A stretch of DNA of 64,000 nucleotides from Flavobacterium sp. JAS (lineage in GTDB: Bacteria > Bacteroidota > Bacteroidia > Flavobacteriales > Flavobacteriaceae). Made by a program: the position numbers and the translations under genes. Position 1 is the first letter of the stretch. Each line of letters opens with the position of its first letter. Under the pieces are notes generated by a model. The model ran no database searches and had not been told where the DNA came from. It saw only the letters and a program-made list of their open reading frames with translations. Below are positions 19,359 to 28,653 of the stretch, one piece after another. The DNA is taken from contig NZ_JAJMOX010000007.1 in the NCBI RefSeq assembly GCF_020991455.1, positions 62,001 to 126,000 on the forward strand, written 5' to 3'.

Positions 19359-20489
19359 ATGAAAATTATAAAACTCTTCACTTGCCTTGCTTTTCTACTG
19401 CCTATAAGTATTTTGGCACAGACAAAAGCCACTGTTACGATTCAGAATAATTCGGCATTGGAACGAAAAGAAACTGTAGTAGCTATAAAATGGGAAACTA
19501 TTTTGGCGCATTATCCGCAAATTGATACTGCCAATTTTGTGGTGATTAATCAGGCTACAAAAAAGCAAGTTCCTTTTCAGTTAGAACATCGCGGGGATGC
19601 TGCAATTCAAAATCTATTAGTTCAGGTTGATGCTAAAGCAAAAGCAACACTTACGCTAACAATTCAAAAAGGAAAACCGGAAACTTTTGTCACTAAAACC
19701 TATGCACGTTATGTACCGGAACGCAAAGATGATTTTGCCTGGGAAAATGACCAAATCGCTTTTCGTGCTTATGGTAAAGCCATAGAGAAAACTAGTGAAG
19801 ATGCTTCAGGATTTGATGTTTGGGTAAAAAGAACTAATAAAATGGTGATTAACGACCGCTACAAAAGAGGAAATTACCACATAGACGCTGGCGACGGAAT
19901 GGATTATTATCATGTTGGCCCAACATTAGGAGCAGGAAATATGGCGCCATTTGTAAAAGACAGCATTCGCTATTCAGCAAATTATCACCAATGGAAAGTA
20001 TTTGACAATGGTCCTTTAAGAAGTACTTTTCAACTGTCTTATGATGCTTGGGATGCAGGCGGAATCAAAGTAAAAGCTATAAAAGTTATTTCTATTGATG
20101 CAGGTTCTCAGCTTAATCGAGTTGAAAACACTTATACTTTTGAAGGAGCCAAATCTCTTGACGTTGTAGTTGGTTTAAGCAAAAGAGCCGAAGCCGGAGT
20201 TATTTCGTTAAACGAGCAACAAGGTATTATGGGGTATTGGGAACCAACATTTGGCGAAGATGGAACTACAGGAGTTGGATCTATATTAACGACGCCTGTA
20301 AAAAATATGTTTGCAACCAATACGCAAATATTAGCCAAAACTACTGTTACCAATAATGAACCTATTGTTTATTACACAGGAGCTGCATGGAACAAAGCTG
20401 GAAAAATTACTGAGGCCAAACAATGGTTCAATTATTTGGATAATTTCTATCAAAAAATAAAGAATCCACTAATTGTAAAAGTAGAATAA
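19359..20489 (+). CDS. DUF4861-family secreted protein
   Basis: A 376-aa protein with signal peptide MKIIKLFTCLAFLLPISILAQ, so periplasmic or surface-bound. The ATG at 19359 is preferred over an upstream TTG at 19353 that touches the kduI stop. The mature part is mostly beta: VTIQNNSALERKETVVAIKW at the start, DAGDGMDYYHVGPTLGAGNMAPF near 180-205, and VVGLSKRAEAG near 265. This matches what I know of the DUF4861 family, common in uronic-acid polysaccharide loci but without an enzymatic role I can state. It lies between kduI and kduD, six bases after kduI, so a step in handling the unsaturated uronate is plausible. See the finding on the missing GH88. Confidence 0.78.
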   Translation: MKIIKLFTCLAFLLPISILAQTKATVTIQNNSALERKETVVAIKWETILAHYPQIDTANFVVINQATKKQVPFQLEHRGDAAIQNLLVQVDAKAKATLTLTIQKGKPETFVTKTYARYVPERKDDFAWENDQIAFRAYGKAIEKTSEDASGFDVWVKRTNKMVINDRYKRGNYHIDAGDGMDYYHVGPTLGAGNMAPFVKDSIRYSANYHQWKVFDNGPLRSTFQLSYDAWDAGGIKVKAIKVISIDAGSQLNRVENTYTFEGAKSLDVVVGLSKRAEAGVISLNEQQGIMGYWEPTFGEDGTTGVGSILTTPVKNMFATNTQILAKTTVTNNEPIVYYTGAAWNKAGKITEAKQWFNYLDNFYQKIKNPLIVKVE

Positions 20490-20803
20490 AGCTTCACAGT
20501 AGATAAATAAAAACTTTAGATAAAAACACTTAATCAGCACATTAAATTGTAGTTGACAGCCATAATCATGTCTTTTTTGAAAAGAATGTACTGCTTGTCA
20601 GGCTGAGCGGAGTCGAAGCCTCGTAAGTAACTCGACAAAGAAAATTTTACCGCAAAGTTCGCAAAGGATTACGCAAAGTTCACAAAGTTTTATGAATTGC
20701 GCTTTGCTTTGAGATCACAAAGGAATTGTGTCACACTGAGCTACAACAGGAGACAATTCAATAAAAATATCAGATTACTATTAACCAAAAAAAAAGAAAA
20801 AAA
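20490..20803. other. 314-bp gap with dispersed repeat, before kduD
   Basis: No gene. About 20596-20640 reads cttgtcaggctgagcggagt followed by cgaagcctcg and ctcgacaaag; the last word is the reverse complement of CTTTGTCGAG found in the repeats near 9,940 and 28,710. Next come three near-copies of cgcaaagttc/cacaaagttt (20652-20693). These are dispersed intergenic repeats. They split the catabolic genes into an upstream (kduI-DUF4861) and a downstream (kduD-nagB) block, so kduD may have its own promoter. Confidence 0.55.
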
Positions 20804-21598
20804 ATGTCAATTAACTTATTTGATTTAACTGGAAAAACAGCCCTTATTACAGGCGGAGTTCATGGCTTGGGGATGGCAATGGCAAAAGGACTTGGACATG
20901 CCGGAGCAAAAATTGTTGTAAACGATCACTCTTCGCAAGAAGCAGTAAATAATGCTGTTGCAGAATACAAATCTGTGGGAATTGAAGCCTACGGATATAT
21001 TTTTGATGTTACTGATGAAGCAGCAGTAATCGCTGCAATAAACAAAATCGAAGCCGAAGTTGGCCCAATCGATATCTTAATCAACAACGCTGGAATCATC
21101 AAGAGAACTCCAATAATCGAAATGGAAGTTGCCGATTTTGAAGCGGTAATAAAAGTAGACTTAACAGGGCCTTTTATAGTTTCTAAAAATGTTGCCAAAG
21201 GTATGATCAGCCGTGGCGGTGGTAAAATCATCAATATGTGTTCTATGATGAGCGAACTTGGCAGAGACTCTGTAAGTGCTTACGCTTCTGCAAAAGGAGG
21301 ACTAAAAATGCTAACGAAAAATATGGCTACAGAATGGGCTAAATTCAATATCCAGACAAACGGAATTGGTCCGGGATATTTTGCTACAAGTCAAACGGCA
21401 CCAATTAGAGTAAACGGACATCCTTTTAATGAATTTATTATTGGAAGAACTCCGGCTGGTCGTTGGGGAGATCCTGAGGATTTGCAAGGTGCAGCGATAT
21501 TTTTGAGTTCTAAAGCAAGTGATTTCGTAAACGGGCATATTGTTTATGTCGATGGAGGAATTCTGGCTACAATAGGAAAACCATCAAACGAAGACTAA
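20804..21598 (+). CDS. kduD: 2-dehydro-3-deoxy-D-gluconate 5-dehydrogenase (SDR family)
   Basis: A 264-aa cytoplasmic short-chain dehydrogenase that reduces 2,5-diketo-3-deoxygluconate to 2-keto-3-deoxygluconate (KDG) with NAD(P)H. The cofactor motif TGGVHGLG is at 16-23, NNAG is near 96-99, and the catalytic triad reads S147, Y160, K164 (Y-A-S-A-K). The ending GHIVYVDGGILATIG is typical. It begins a tight operon: the next start is only 6 bp after its stop. Confidence 0.93.
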   Translation: MSINLFDLTGKTALITGGVHGLGMAMAKGLGHAGAKIVVNDHSSQEAVNNAVAEYKSVGIEAYGYIFDVTDEAAVIAAINKIEAEVGPIDILINNAGIIKRTPIIEMEVADFEAVIKVDLTGPFIVSKNVAKGMISRGGGKIINMCSMMSELGRDSVSAYASAKGGLKMLTKNMATEWAKFNIQTNGIGPGYFATSQTAPIRVNGHPFNEFIIGRTPAGRWGDPEDLQGAAIFLSSKASDFVNGHIVYVDGGILATIGKPSNED

Positions 21599-21604
21599 TT
21601 TATC

Positions 21605-22615
21605 ATGGGTAAAGTTCTTTGTTTTGGCGAAATCCTTTTGAGATACAGCATGGGGGAAAATTTCCCTCAGCAGCAAGATATGTCGGCTTATATAGGCGGT
21701 GCAGAAAGTAATGTTGCCTTAGCATTGGCAAAATGGAATGTTCCGGTTGGGTATTGTACTGCCCTGCCCGATTATTTTTTGTCAGATACGATCCTTGAAT
21801 ATTACAATAAAATGGGTGTTGATACAACTTCCGTAATTAAATCCGGAGAAAGAATTGGGACTTATTATCTTAATCAAGGTGCTGATGTTAAGAATGCCGG
21901 CGTAATTTATGATCGAAAATATTCTTCATTTTCAGAATTAGAACCGTCAAGTATCAACTGGGACAAAGTTTTTGAAGGCGTTTCCTGGTTTCATTTTACA
22001 GCCATTGCTCCTGCTTTAAATACAGATGTTGCAGCGCTTTGCGAAGAAGCCTTAATTGCAGCTACACAAAAAGGGATAACAATTTCATTGGACTTAAACT
22101 ACAGAGAAAAACTCTGGAAATACGGTTTAAATCCTAAAGAAGTAATGCCAAAACTGGCTAGTTATGCCCACGTAATTATGGGAAATATCTGGTCTGCCGA
22201 GAAAATGTTGGGAATAGCAATTGATTCAAAATTAACCGAATCTGAAAATGATCTTGATTTAGTGAAGCAAGCCCGAATTACTTCTGAAGAAATTTTGTCA
22301 AAATATTCCAATTGTAAAACGGTTGCAAATACCTTCCGCTTTAGCGAAGAAGAAAGCGTAAAGTATTTTGCAGCTTTATATCAAAACGGAAATATCTACA
22401 AAAGCGAAACTCTTTTTGCGACAAATACCATTGACAAAGTAGGAACCGGAGACTGTTTCATGGCAGGACTTATTTACGGAATACTTCATCAAAAACAATC
22501 ACAGCAAATAGTAGATTTTGCAGCAAGAGCAGCCTATCAAAAATTATTCATAAAAGGAGATGCTACAACATCCAAAGTCGAAGAAATCGAACAGTTAATA
22601 AAGCAAAATGAATAA
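21605..22615 (+). CDS. kdgK: 2-dehydro-3-deoxygluconokinase (PfkB family)
   Basis: A 336-aa cytoplasmic ribokinase-type kinase that phosphorylates KDG to KDG-6-phosphate. Marks are the N-terminal substrate region GEILLRYSMGENFPQ and GGAESNVALALAKW (about 30-43), and the C-terminal PfkB signature DKVGTGDCFMAG (about 278-289), whose Asp is the catalytic base. Its last 8 bp overlap the start of kdgA (ATGAATAA), which indicates translational coupling. Confidence 0.93.
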   Translation: MGKVLCFGEILLRYSMGENFPQQQDMSAYIGGAESNVALALAKWNVPVGYCTALPDYFLSDTILEYYNKMGVDTTSVIKSGERIGTYYLNQGADVKNAGVIYDRKYSSFSELEPSSINWDKVFEGVSWFHFTAIAPALNTDVAALCEEALIAATQKGITISLDLNYREKLWKYGLNPKEVMPKLASYAHVIMGNIWSAEKMLGIAIDSKLTESENDLDLVKQARITSEEILSKYSNCKTVANTFRFSEEESVKYFAALYQNGNIYKSETLFATNTIDKVGTGDCFMAGLIYGILHQKQSQQIVDFAARAAYQKLFIKGDATTSKVEEIEQLIKQNE

Positions 22616-23273
22616 GACAGAAAATGTTATTCAACAAATCACTCAATCGGGTTTGTTGCCTTTATATTATAATGAAAGTAAAGATTTAAGTATAAATATA
22701 TTAAAAGCTTTATATCAATCAGGTATTAGAGTTTTAGAATACACAAATCGTGGTGAAAATGCCTTAGAAAATTTCAAGGCATTAAAGATAATTGCACAAC
22801 AACAAATGCCTGATTTATTGCTTGGAATTGGTACTATAAAAACCGCCGAACAAGCCAAAAAATTTATCGCTCTTGGAGCCGATTTTATCGTAAGTCCAAT
22901 TGTTTCTTCTGAAGTTGCAAAAGTAGTTTCGGATCACAATTTAGCCTGGATTCCGGGTTGTTTAACACCTACAGAAATTCATCAGGCGCAGGAATTGGGA
23001 GCAAAATTGGTAAAGATATTTCCGGGTAATTTAGTGGGTTCTTCTTATATACAAACCATAAAAGACATTTTTCCGGATCTTCTGTTTATGCCAACCGGCG
23101 GAGTTGAACCGGAAAGACAAAATCTAAAATCGTGGTTTGGTGCAGGCGTTTCGGCTGTAGGTATGGGAAGTAAACTCATTAAATCCAACCTGATTGAAGA
23201 AAACAATTCTGAAGCATTTTCAGATTATATCTCAAAAATGATGCTTTTAATCCAATCTTGTAAAAACTCTTAA
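22608..23273 (+). CDS. kdgA: KDPG aldolase (2-keto-3-deoxy-6-phosphogluconate / 4-hydroxy-2-oxoglutarate aldolase)
   Basis: A 221-aa class I aldolase that splits KDG-6-phosphate into pyruvate and glyceraldehyde-3-phosphate, the last step of uronate catabolism. The Schiff-base lysine is K136 in GAKLVKIFPGN and the catalytic glutamate E44 in RVLEYTNRG, close to K133 and E45 of E. coli Eda. The phosphate-binding FMPTGGVEP and GMGSKL motifs follow. It overlaps kdgK by 8 bp and ends one base before the transporter gene. Confidence 0.95.
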   Translation: MNKTENVIQQITQSGLLPLYYNESKDLSINILKALYQSGIRVLEYTNRGENALENFKALKIIAQQQMPDLLLGIGTIKTAEQAKKFIALGADFIVSPIVSSEVAKVVSDHNLAWIPGCLTPTEIHQAQELGAKLVKIFPGNLVGSSYIQTIKDIFPDLLFMPTGGVEPERQNLKSWFGAGVSAVGMGSKLIKSNLIEENNSEAFSDYISKMMLLIQSCKNS

Positions 23274-23274
23274 A

Positions 23275-24546
23275 ATGGATATAGCTTCACAAAAAAGAGT
23301 TCGATACGGCATTCTTGCCTTATTGTTTTTTGGTACAACCATAAACTATATCGACAGGCAGGTAATTGGGCTATTAAAACCCACATTAGAGAAAGAATTC
23401 AACTGGACAGAAACAGATTACAGCAATATCGTTATGGCTTTTTCTGCGGCCTATGCCATTGGCCTTATGGGTTTTGGAAGATGGATTGACAAAATAGGAA
23501 CAAAACTTGGATATTCTGTATCCGTGTTCTTTTGGAGCATTGCTGCCGTGGCGCATGCATTTGCAAAAAGCACTTTTGGTTTTGGCTTAGCCCGAGTTGG
23601 TTTAGGAATTGCTGAAGCAGGAAATTTTCCCGCTGCAATAAAATCCGTAGCCGAATGGTTTCCTAAAAAAGAACGCGCTCTTGCAACGGGAATATTCAAT
23701 TCGGGAGCAAATGTTGGTGCTGTGGTTGCTCCTATTATGGTTCCGGCAATTCTGGGCGCTTATGGCTGGCAGGAAGCTTTTGTTATTACGGGAGCAGTTG
23801 GTTTTATCTGGTTGATTTTTTGGTGGAAATTCTATGAAACTCCAGCCCGACACAAAAAAATATCCAAAGAAGAATTCGATTATATCCACAGTGATAATGA
23901 ACTTGTTTCGGCAATAGAAGTTCCGGTAAAATGGACTGCATTATTCAAAATAAAACAAACCTGGGCATTTATCTTCGGGAAATTATTGACAGATCCGGTT
24001 TGGTGGTTTTTCCTATTCTGGCTTCCATCTTATTTCTCCGAAACCTTTAATCTCGATTTAAAGAAACCTAGTTTGCCTTTGGTAATTGTTTATACCGCAA
24101 CTACAATTGGTAGTATTGGTGGCGGATTTTTATCTTCTTATCTTATAAAAAAAGGATGGAATGTACAAAAAGCCCGCAAAACGACCATGTTTATCATTGC
24201 ACTTTGTGTGTTGCCAATTATGCTGGCTCAGTTTACTAAAAATATATGGGTGGCAGTTGGTTTAATTAGTTTGGCAGCAGCGGCACATCAGGCTTGGAGC
24301 GCCAATATATTTACTACTGTATCTGATTATTTTCCTAAAAAAGACATTAGTTCCGTTGTAGGTATTGGCGGAATGGCGGGTTCTGTTGGCGGAATCCTTT
24401 TTCCATTAGCAATTGGGATGATTCTGGATCATTACAAACTTTTAGGAAACATCACCGCAGGTTACAATATTATCTTCATTATGTGCGGTTCTGCTTATTT
24501 ATTAGCTTGGATTGTAATGCATTTTTTAACCATTAATAAAAAATAA
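23275..24546 (+). CDS. MFS transporter, hexuronate (ExuT) type
   Basis: A 423-aa inner-membrane symporter with about 12 hydrophobic segments. It opens with the anion:cation symporter signature TTINYIDRQVIGLLKPTLEKE (about 21-41). The first cytoplasmic loop reads GRWIDKIGTKLGY, and the fifth helix region has GIAEAGNFPAAIKSVAEWFP. These are hallmarks of the hexuronate/ExuT branch. In this operon it probably carries unsaturated uronate, 5-keto-4-deoxyuronate or KDG across the inner membrane to the Kdu/Kdg enzymes. It lies between kdgA (1 bp) and the nagB fusion (7 bp). Confidence 0.88.
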   Translation: MDIASQKRVRYGILALLFFGTTINYIDRQVIGLLKPTLEKEFNWTETDYSNIVMAFSAAYAIGLMGFGRWIDKIGTKLGYSVSVFFWSIAAVAHAFAKSTFGFGLARVGLGIAEAGNFPAAIKSVAEWFPKKERALATGIFNSGANVGAVVAPIMVPAILGAYGWQEAFVITGAVGFIWLIFWWKFYETPARHKKISKEEFDYIHSDNELVSAIEVPVKWTALFKIKQTWAFIFGKLLTDPVWWFFLFWLPSYFSETFNLDLKKPSLPLVIVYTATTIGSIGGGFLSSYLIKKGWNVQKARKTTMFIIALCVLPIMLAQFTKNIWVAVGLISLAAAAHQAWSANIFTTVSDYFPKKDISSVVGIGGMAGSVGGILFPLAIGMILDHYKLLGNITAGYNIIFIMCGSAYLLAWIVMHFLTINKK

Positions 24547-24553
24547 ACTCAAA

Positions 24554-26482
24554 ATGATAAAAAGTACAATAGATAAAGCAACCGGATTCGAAAAACGATT
24601 TGAGAACATCAATACCGTTGCTTTCGAAAACTCCGCTGAAGCTTCAAAAGCTGTTGCACAACAAATCGCAACACTTATCAAATCAAAACAAGAAAACAAC
24701 GAATCTTGCATTTTAGGACTTGCAACGGGTTCTTCCCCGAAAGGATTATATGCCGAATTGGTGCGTTTACATAAAGAAGAAGGTTTAAGTTTCAAAAACG
24801 TAATTAGTTTTAATTTGGATGAATATTATCCAATGGAACCCAATTCGATCAACAGTTATGTTCGTTTTATGAAAGAATTGCTATTTGATCATATCGATAT
24901 TTTACCTGAAAATTATCACGTTCCGGACGGACTTTTAACAAAAGAACAAATCGCTGATTATTGCCACGATTATGAAGCTAAAATTGAAGCTTTGGGTGGA
25001 ATTGATCTTCAAATTCTGGGAATTGGCGGTAACGGACATATTGGTTTTAATGAATCTGGATCGTTGCAGAATTCCAAAACAAGATTAGTGGCGCTGGATC
25101 ATATTACAAGAGTTGCTGCAAGTGGGGATTTCTCAGGTTTGAGCAATACGCCAAGAACAGCAATTACGCTTGGAGTAAAGAAAATTATGGAAGCCAAACA
25201 AGTTATTTTAATGGCTTGGGGCGAAGGGAAATCCGAGATTATTAAAAAATCTGTTGAAGAAGAAGTGACCAATCAAATTCCGGCTTCGTTTTTACAGGAA
25301 CATAATAATGCAGTTTTTGTTTTAGACAAAGAAGCTTCTTCAAAACTAACTAGAATCAACAGACCTTGGTTGGTGGAGAAAATTACATGGACGGATAAGC
25401 TAATTAGAAAAGCGGTTTTAGGATTGGCGCTTCAGCTTAAAAAACCCATTTTAATGTTGACAGATGCTGATTATATCGAAAACGGAATGAGCGATTTATT
25501 AGCAGATTCTGGTCCTGCTTACGATATCAACATTAAAATATTCAATAAACTTCAAAATACAATTACGGGCTGGCCAGGCGGAAAACCAAATGCTGACGAC
25601 ACCAATCGTCCGGAAAGAGCAGAACCGGCAAGAAAACGTGTCTTGATTTTTAGTCCGCATCCTGATGATGATATCATTAGTATGGGAGGAACTTTTATGC
25701 GTTTGCAAGAGCAAGGTCATGAAGTACATGTTGCGTATCAAACCTCAGGAAATATAGCTGTTGCAGATGATGAAGCGTTACGTTTTGCTAGTTTTGTTTG
25801 TGATTACAATAAAAAATTCGGAATTAAAAGCCCTGAAGCTGAAGCTATTTATAAAAAGGCAATTGTATTTCTAAAAAATAAAAAAGCAAGCGAAATTGAT
25901 ATTCCCGAAGTTAGATATCTAAAAGGTTTAATTAGAAAAGGAGAAGCACGTTCCACCAGTTATTTTGTGGGTTTACCGGATGAACAAATTCATTTTATGG
26001 AATTGCCTTTCTATGAAACCGGAGCTATCGAAAAGAAACCTTTAGGCGCGGAAGATGTGCAATTGACAATGGCTTTAATCGAAAAAATCAAACCTCATCA
26101 AATTTATGCAGCGGGAGATTTAGCAGATCCACACGGAACGCATAAAGTTTGCCTTGATGCTATTTTTGAAGCCGTAAAAGCTTTGAAACCGAAATCATTT
26201 ATGAACGGTTGCTGGTTATGGTTGTACCGCGGAGCCTGGCAGGAATGGGGAATTGACGAGGTCGAAATGGCTGTACCAATGAGTCCTGATCAGGTTTTGG
26301 CAAAACGTCACGGGATCTTCAAGCACCAATCTCAAAAGGACGGTGTTGTTTTTCAAGGAACTGACACAAGAGAATTTTGGCAAAGAGCCGAAGACAGAAA
26401 TAGTGAAACTGCTCAATTGTACAATCAATTAGGTTTGTCGCATTATGCTGCAATGGAAGCTTTTGTGAGATGGGTCTATTAG
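24554..26482 (+). CDS. nagB: Glucosamine-6-phosphate deaminase fused to a PIG-L-type deacetylase
   Basis: A 642-aa cytoplasmic two-domain protein. Residues about 20-275 form a NagB isomerase/deaminase that turns glucosamine-6-phosphate into fructose-6-phosphate and ammonia: FNLDEYYPM with D89, and GGNGHIGFNES with H162 and E167. Residues about 360-640 form a PIG-L/LmbE-type zinc N-deacetylase, with metal motif HPDDD at 369-373 and DLADPHGTHKVC near 519-530. The same fusion is known in other Bacteroidota. The deacetylase half may remove acetyl from GlcNAc-6-phosphate so that both N-acetylated and free (desulfated) glucosamine from heparan sulfate enter one route. It is the last gene of the kduD operon. 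Confidence 0.9.
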   Translation: MIKSTIDKATGFEKRFENINTVAFENSAEASKAVAQQIATLIKSKQENNESCILGLATGSSPKGLYAELVRLHKEEGLSFKNVISFNLDEYYPMEPNSINSYVRFMKELLFDHIDILPENYHVPDGLLTKEQIADYCHDYEAKIEALGGIDLQILGIGGNGHIGFNESGSLQNSKTRLVALDHITRVAASGDFSGLSNTPRTAITLGVKKIMEAKQVILMAWGEGKSEIIKKSVEEEVTNQIPASFLQEHNNAVFVLDKEASSKLTRINRPWLVEKITWTDKLIRKAVLGLALQLKKPILMLTDADYIENGMSDLLADSGPAYDINIKIFNKLQNTITGWPGGKPNADDTNRPERAEPARKRVLIFSPHPDDDIISMGGTFMRLQEQGHEVHVAYQTSGNIAVADDEALRFASFVCDYNKKFGIKSPEAEAIYKKAIVFLKNKKASEIDIPEVRYLKGLIRKGEARSTSYFVGLPDEQIHFMELPFYETGAIEKKPLGAEDVQLTMALIEKIKPHQIYAAGDLADPHGTHKVCLDAIFEAVKALKPKSFMNGCWLWLYRGAWQEWGIDEVEMAVPMSPDQVLAKRHGIFKHQSQKDGVVFQGTDTREFWQRAEDRNSETAQLYNQLGLSHYAAMEAFVRWVY

Positions 26483-26543
26483 AAAGGTTCTAAGAAGCTG
26501 AGTTACTAAGTGACTAAGCTTTTTTAGCTTTTAAATATTCGCC

Positions 26544-26585
26544 ACGAATTCACGAATTAATCTTAAATATAATTCGTGAATTCGT
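26544..26585. terminator. Bidirectional terminator between convergent units
   Basis: Inverted repeat ACGAATTCACGAATT (26544-26558) and its exact complement (26571-26585) with a 12-nt loop, lying between the nagB fusion (plus) and the phosphatase gene (minus). The same CACGAATT word recurs in the repeat cluster near 9,890. Confidence 0.6.
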
Positions 26586-26679
26586 AGCGAAATTATTTAA
26601 TTTATTTTTATCAAATACTGAGGTATAGGTTTCTTCACTAAAAGAAAAAAGAAACAAAAAGATCTCATTAATACAACAA

Positions 26680-28503
26680 TTACTTTGTAGAAAGAACCTG
26701 CATTATCTTCGTATAAATCTCTGTATTTTGGTAAACTCCCATAAAATTTTGAGCTCCCGGACCATAAGCAAAAACCGGAACCGAAACTGCTGTATGATCG
26801 TTTGTGCTAAAACTTCCGTGTACAAATCCTTTTTCTACACTTCCATCAATTAAAGAAAGGCCACCAGTTTCGTGATCCGCTGTAACGATTAATAAAGTTT
26901 CTGGATTTTTATCTACAAATTCCATTGCCTGTCCCACTGCTTTATCAAAATCCAGCATTTCACGAACTACATATTCCACATTGTTTTGATGTCCGCCGTA
27001 ATCGATTTGCGCCCCTTCGGCCATGATGAAAAACGGATTCTTTGTTTTGGCAAATGTTGATGTTGCTTTCGCCAAAGATTTAGTTAAAAATTCACCTCTC
27101 CCCGCTTTCATAGAAACTACCGAAGCATCTTCTAAAACTACAAATTTGCTGTTTTTAATGGTATCAAGACTGCTGAATTTATCCGAAAAAGTATATCCTT
27201 TTCCAATCAATACTTTAGATAAATCTTTACCATCTTTTCTGAAATAAAATTCCTTTTGTCCTCCTCCAATCAAAATATCTGAAGGATTTGACAGAAAATC
27301 TGCTGCAATAGGTTCGCTATAACTTCTATCAGGCTGATGCGCATAAAAAGCCGCCGGAGTAGCATCAGTAATGTTTCCTGCGGAAATTATTGCTGTTTTA
27401 TAATTTTTCTTAATTAATTGCTGTGTGATCAGTTCCAGAGGTTTTCCGTTTTCATCAACACTAATAAATCTATTATTGGTTTTATGTCCCGTTGCCATTG
27501 CCGTTGCGCCCGCAGCAGAATCTGTAATGTAACTATCCGAAGATTTCGTAATAGACAATCCCTGTGTTGGAATATTGAATAAACTCAACTGCCCTTTATT
27601 AGCCGTATAGCCTGCGTAAATTTGCGTCAATCCCATTCCGTCACCAATTAACAGAATTACATTTTTAGGTTTCTTTTTAGAAAATGACAATCCGCTTTTA
27701 GGAACATAAGCCTGATGAAACTCAGTATTCTGATAAAATGTTGTTTTGATATTGTTAATGAATTGCGTCAATGTCGGGACATTATCCGTAGCAATATAAT
27801 CTACTTTTAAATTCATCAAAGTCATCCAAGTGTTCACATTATCCTGAGTACCCCAGAATCTGATTTTTTTATTCTGATCGTGTACTTTTTTAATGATTGC
27901 TTGTACTTTCTCAGTATCCCCTTGTGTCATTACACCTTTACCGTTCCAAATTGTGATTTCTTTCAAATCCTCACTAATCATTTCAACACGGGATAATTGC
28001 TCCGGAGTATAATTTTCATTCAGTCTTCCGTCAAAATAAATAAACTCTGGATAATCTTTCCAGTTTGTCGGAGAAGGTCGGCTACCTGAAATAACGACTT
28101 TTAGATTTTTATTCGAAATCAAATCCGGATACATTTTTAATTGCTGAACGATTAATTTCAAAGTTGGTTCAGCTTCTGATTTGATGTCGATCATTAAAAT
28201 TAAAGGCTTGTTACCTGGATATGCTTTTCCACCTAAAGCCTTTAATTTATTAGATAAAGGATCCAAATACATACTTCTAAGTGTGTTATAAGTCGTAATT
28301 TCTTTAGAAGTATGAGCAACAGGCAAATCATTATTTACCAGAAAAACATCGGCTTCGATAACGCCAGCTTCATTAGAATACGCTTCGTAAAAAGGAAGTT
28401 TACTTGCATAATCATTATGCGAATGAATGTTTGAAGAACTGTATTCCTGTGCTTGTACAAACAGGAAAAAATGGAAACAAAAAAGGGTGATTAATTTTTT
28501 CAT
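26680..28503 (-). CDS. Secreted fusion: GDPD/PI-PLC-like phosphodiesterase plus alkaline phosphatase
   Basis: A 607-aa protein with signal peptide (ends FVQAQ, about 1-19). Residues about 22-255 form a TIM-barrel of the glycerophosphodiester phosphodiesterase / PI-PLC group: NIHSHNDY near 25-32, EADVFL near 50-55, and LMIDIK near 103-108. Residues about 278-607 form an alkaline phosphatase: LIGDGMG with D288, nucleophile S329 in ITDSAAGATAMATGHKT, and TADHETGG near the end with zinc ligands. Such a chain could cut a phosphodiester and then strip the resulting monoester. It is downstream of, and on the same strand as, the sigma/FecR/SusCD locus, though a terminator lies between. Confidence 0.9.
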   Translation of the reverse strand: MKKLITLFCFHFFLFVQAQEYSSSNIHSHNDYASKLPFYEAYSNEAGVIEADVFLVNNDLPVAHTSKEITTYNTLRSMYLDPLSNKLKALGGKAYPGNKPLILMIDIKSEAEPTLKLIVQQLKMYPDLISNKNLKVVISGSRPSPTNWKDYPEFIYFDGRLNENYTPEQLSRVEMISEDLKEITIWNGKGVMTQGDTEKVQAIIKKVHDQNKKIRFWGTQDNVNTWMTLMNLKVDYIATDNVPTLTQFINNIKTTFYQNTEFHQAYVPKSGLSFSKKKPKNVILLIGDGMGLTQIYAGYTANKGQLSLFNIPTQGLSITKSSDSYITDSAAGATAMATGHKTNNRFISVDENGKPLELITQQLIKKNYKTAIISAGNITDATPAAFYAHQPDRSYSEPIAADFLSNPSDILIGGGQKEFYFRKDGKDLSKVLIGKGYTFSDKFSSLDTIKNSKFVVLEDASVVSMKAGRGEFLTKSLAKATSTFAKTKNPFFIMAEGAQIDYGGHQNNVEYVVREMLDFDKAVGQAMEFVDKNPETLLIVTADHETGGLSLIDGSVEKGFVHGSFSTNDHTAVSVPVFAYGPGAQNFMGVYQNTEIYTKIMQVLSTK

Positions 28504-28653
28504 TGTAAAAATTGGGATTTTATTTAAAAGCTGTAGGTAACTTTATTTAGGAATTGTTATTGTTGGTATTATATTTAAACACATAGAAGTAATAGTTTAT
28601 TGGGCTGAAAAAAGGCGTTTCACTTATTTAAACAATCATAGCCCGTGTAGTTT

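Noticed and set aside
20596..20760. Possible small RNA or riboswitch before kduD
   Set aside because: The sequence is explained by dispersed repeats and short cgcaaagttc tandem copies; no conserved riboswitch core was seen.
24554..26482. D-to-N change in the NagB active-site loop (GGNGHIGFNE) as sign of inactivity
   Set aside because: Asn at this place is common in active NagB proteins of Gram-positive type; His162 and Glu167 are kept.
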